Assembly (NCBI RefSeq): GCF_024362695.1
Contig: NC_065424.1
Location: 1,338,786 to 1,402,785, forward strand
Length of the DNA stretch: 64,000 bases
Reading direction: 5' to 3'
DNA from: Pectinophora gossypiella
Lineage: Eukaryota; Arthropoda; Insecta; Lepidoptera; Gelechiidae
The translations under genes and the position numbers were made by a program. Positions within the stretch are counted from its first letter, which is position 1. Each line of letters begins with the position of its first letter. The notes beneath the pieces are model-generated. The model was not told the DNA's origin. It saw nothing but the letters and a program-made list of their open reading frames with translations, and made no database searches. Positions 63,919-64,000 of this stretch are shown here, in pieces.

Positions 63919-64000
63919 AAGGCATGTGGACAGTTGTGGGGCGTGGGTATAATATAGGCTGGTTTATAATAGTATTAGCCGGTTGGTTTAAGTAAGACGA

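Overview
The window looks like AT-rich nuclear DNA of an insect, most probably a moth or butterfly (Lepidoptera). The evidence is one intron-split sugar transporter gene of the insect trehalose-transporter type, and a very dense load of short interspersed elements (tRNA-like SINEs), palindromic MITEs and LINE 3' ends. The order is inferred from the style of the repeats and was not confirmed by a search. Nothing bacterial, plasmid or viral was seen apart from the retrotransposon.

Layout. Positions 1-22,600 are mostly non-coding and repeat-filled. On the minus strand this part may hold two exons of an unidentified gene: a leader exon with a perfect splice donor at 20,867, and a 153-base exon at 6,993-7,145. 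Positions 22,604-27,004 are a complete, recently inserted Ty1/copia retrotransposon on the minus strand. It has identical 163-bp LTRs, a GTTAT target duplication, a primer-binding site matching the anticodon arm of initiator tRNA-Met, and one uninterrupted 1,304-codon gag-pol frame. Positions 27,005-40,300 are again repeats, many inserted into one another. Positions 40,329-52,566 carry eight exons of a minus-strand SLC2/Tret1-like sugar transporter; its first exon was not found. Its 6.7-kb intron (45,619-52,339) is packed with mobile elements. Positions 52,600-64,000 are repeats with a few stretches of unexplained sequence.

Repeat families named in the entries. SINE-A, SINE-B and SINE-C have different heads and tails but share a central block. 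E and G are poly(A) retroposons of about 390 bp, each with a short reading frame kept open in several copies. D, F, I and J are palindromic DNA elements (MITEs); F and J sit at TA targets. K, L and M are short multicopy segments of unknown origin. There are also LINE 3'-terminal coding fragments, two Harbinger-like palindromes with TWA targets, and a 656-bp element with a 9-bp target duplication and about 15-bp subterminal repeats.

The only confidently functional host gene is the transporter. The copia element looks intact enough to be active. Most other open reading frames lie inside repeats or are antisense to the copia pol gene and were left out. Exon ends were read by hand from splice consensus, frame continuity and family motifs; no alignment or transcript data were available.
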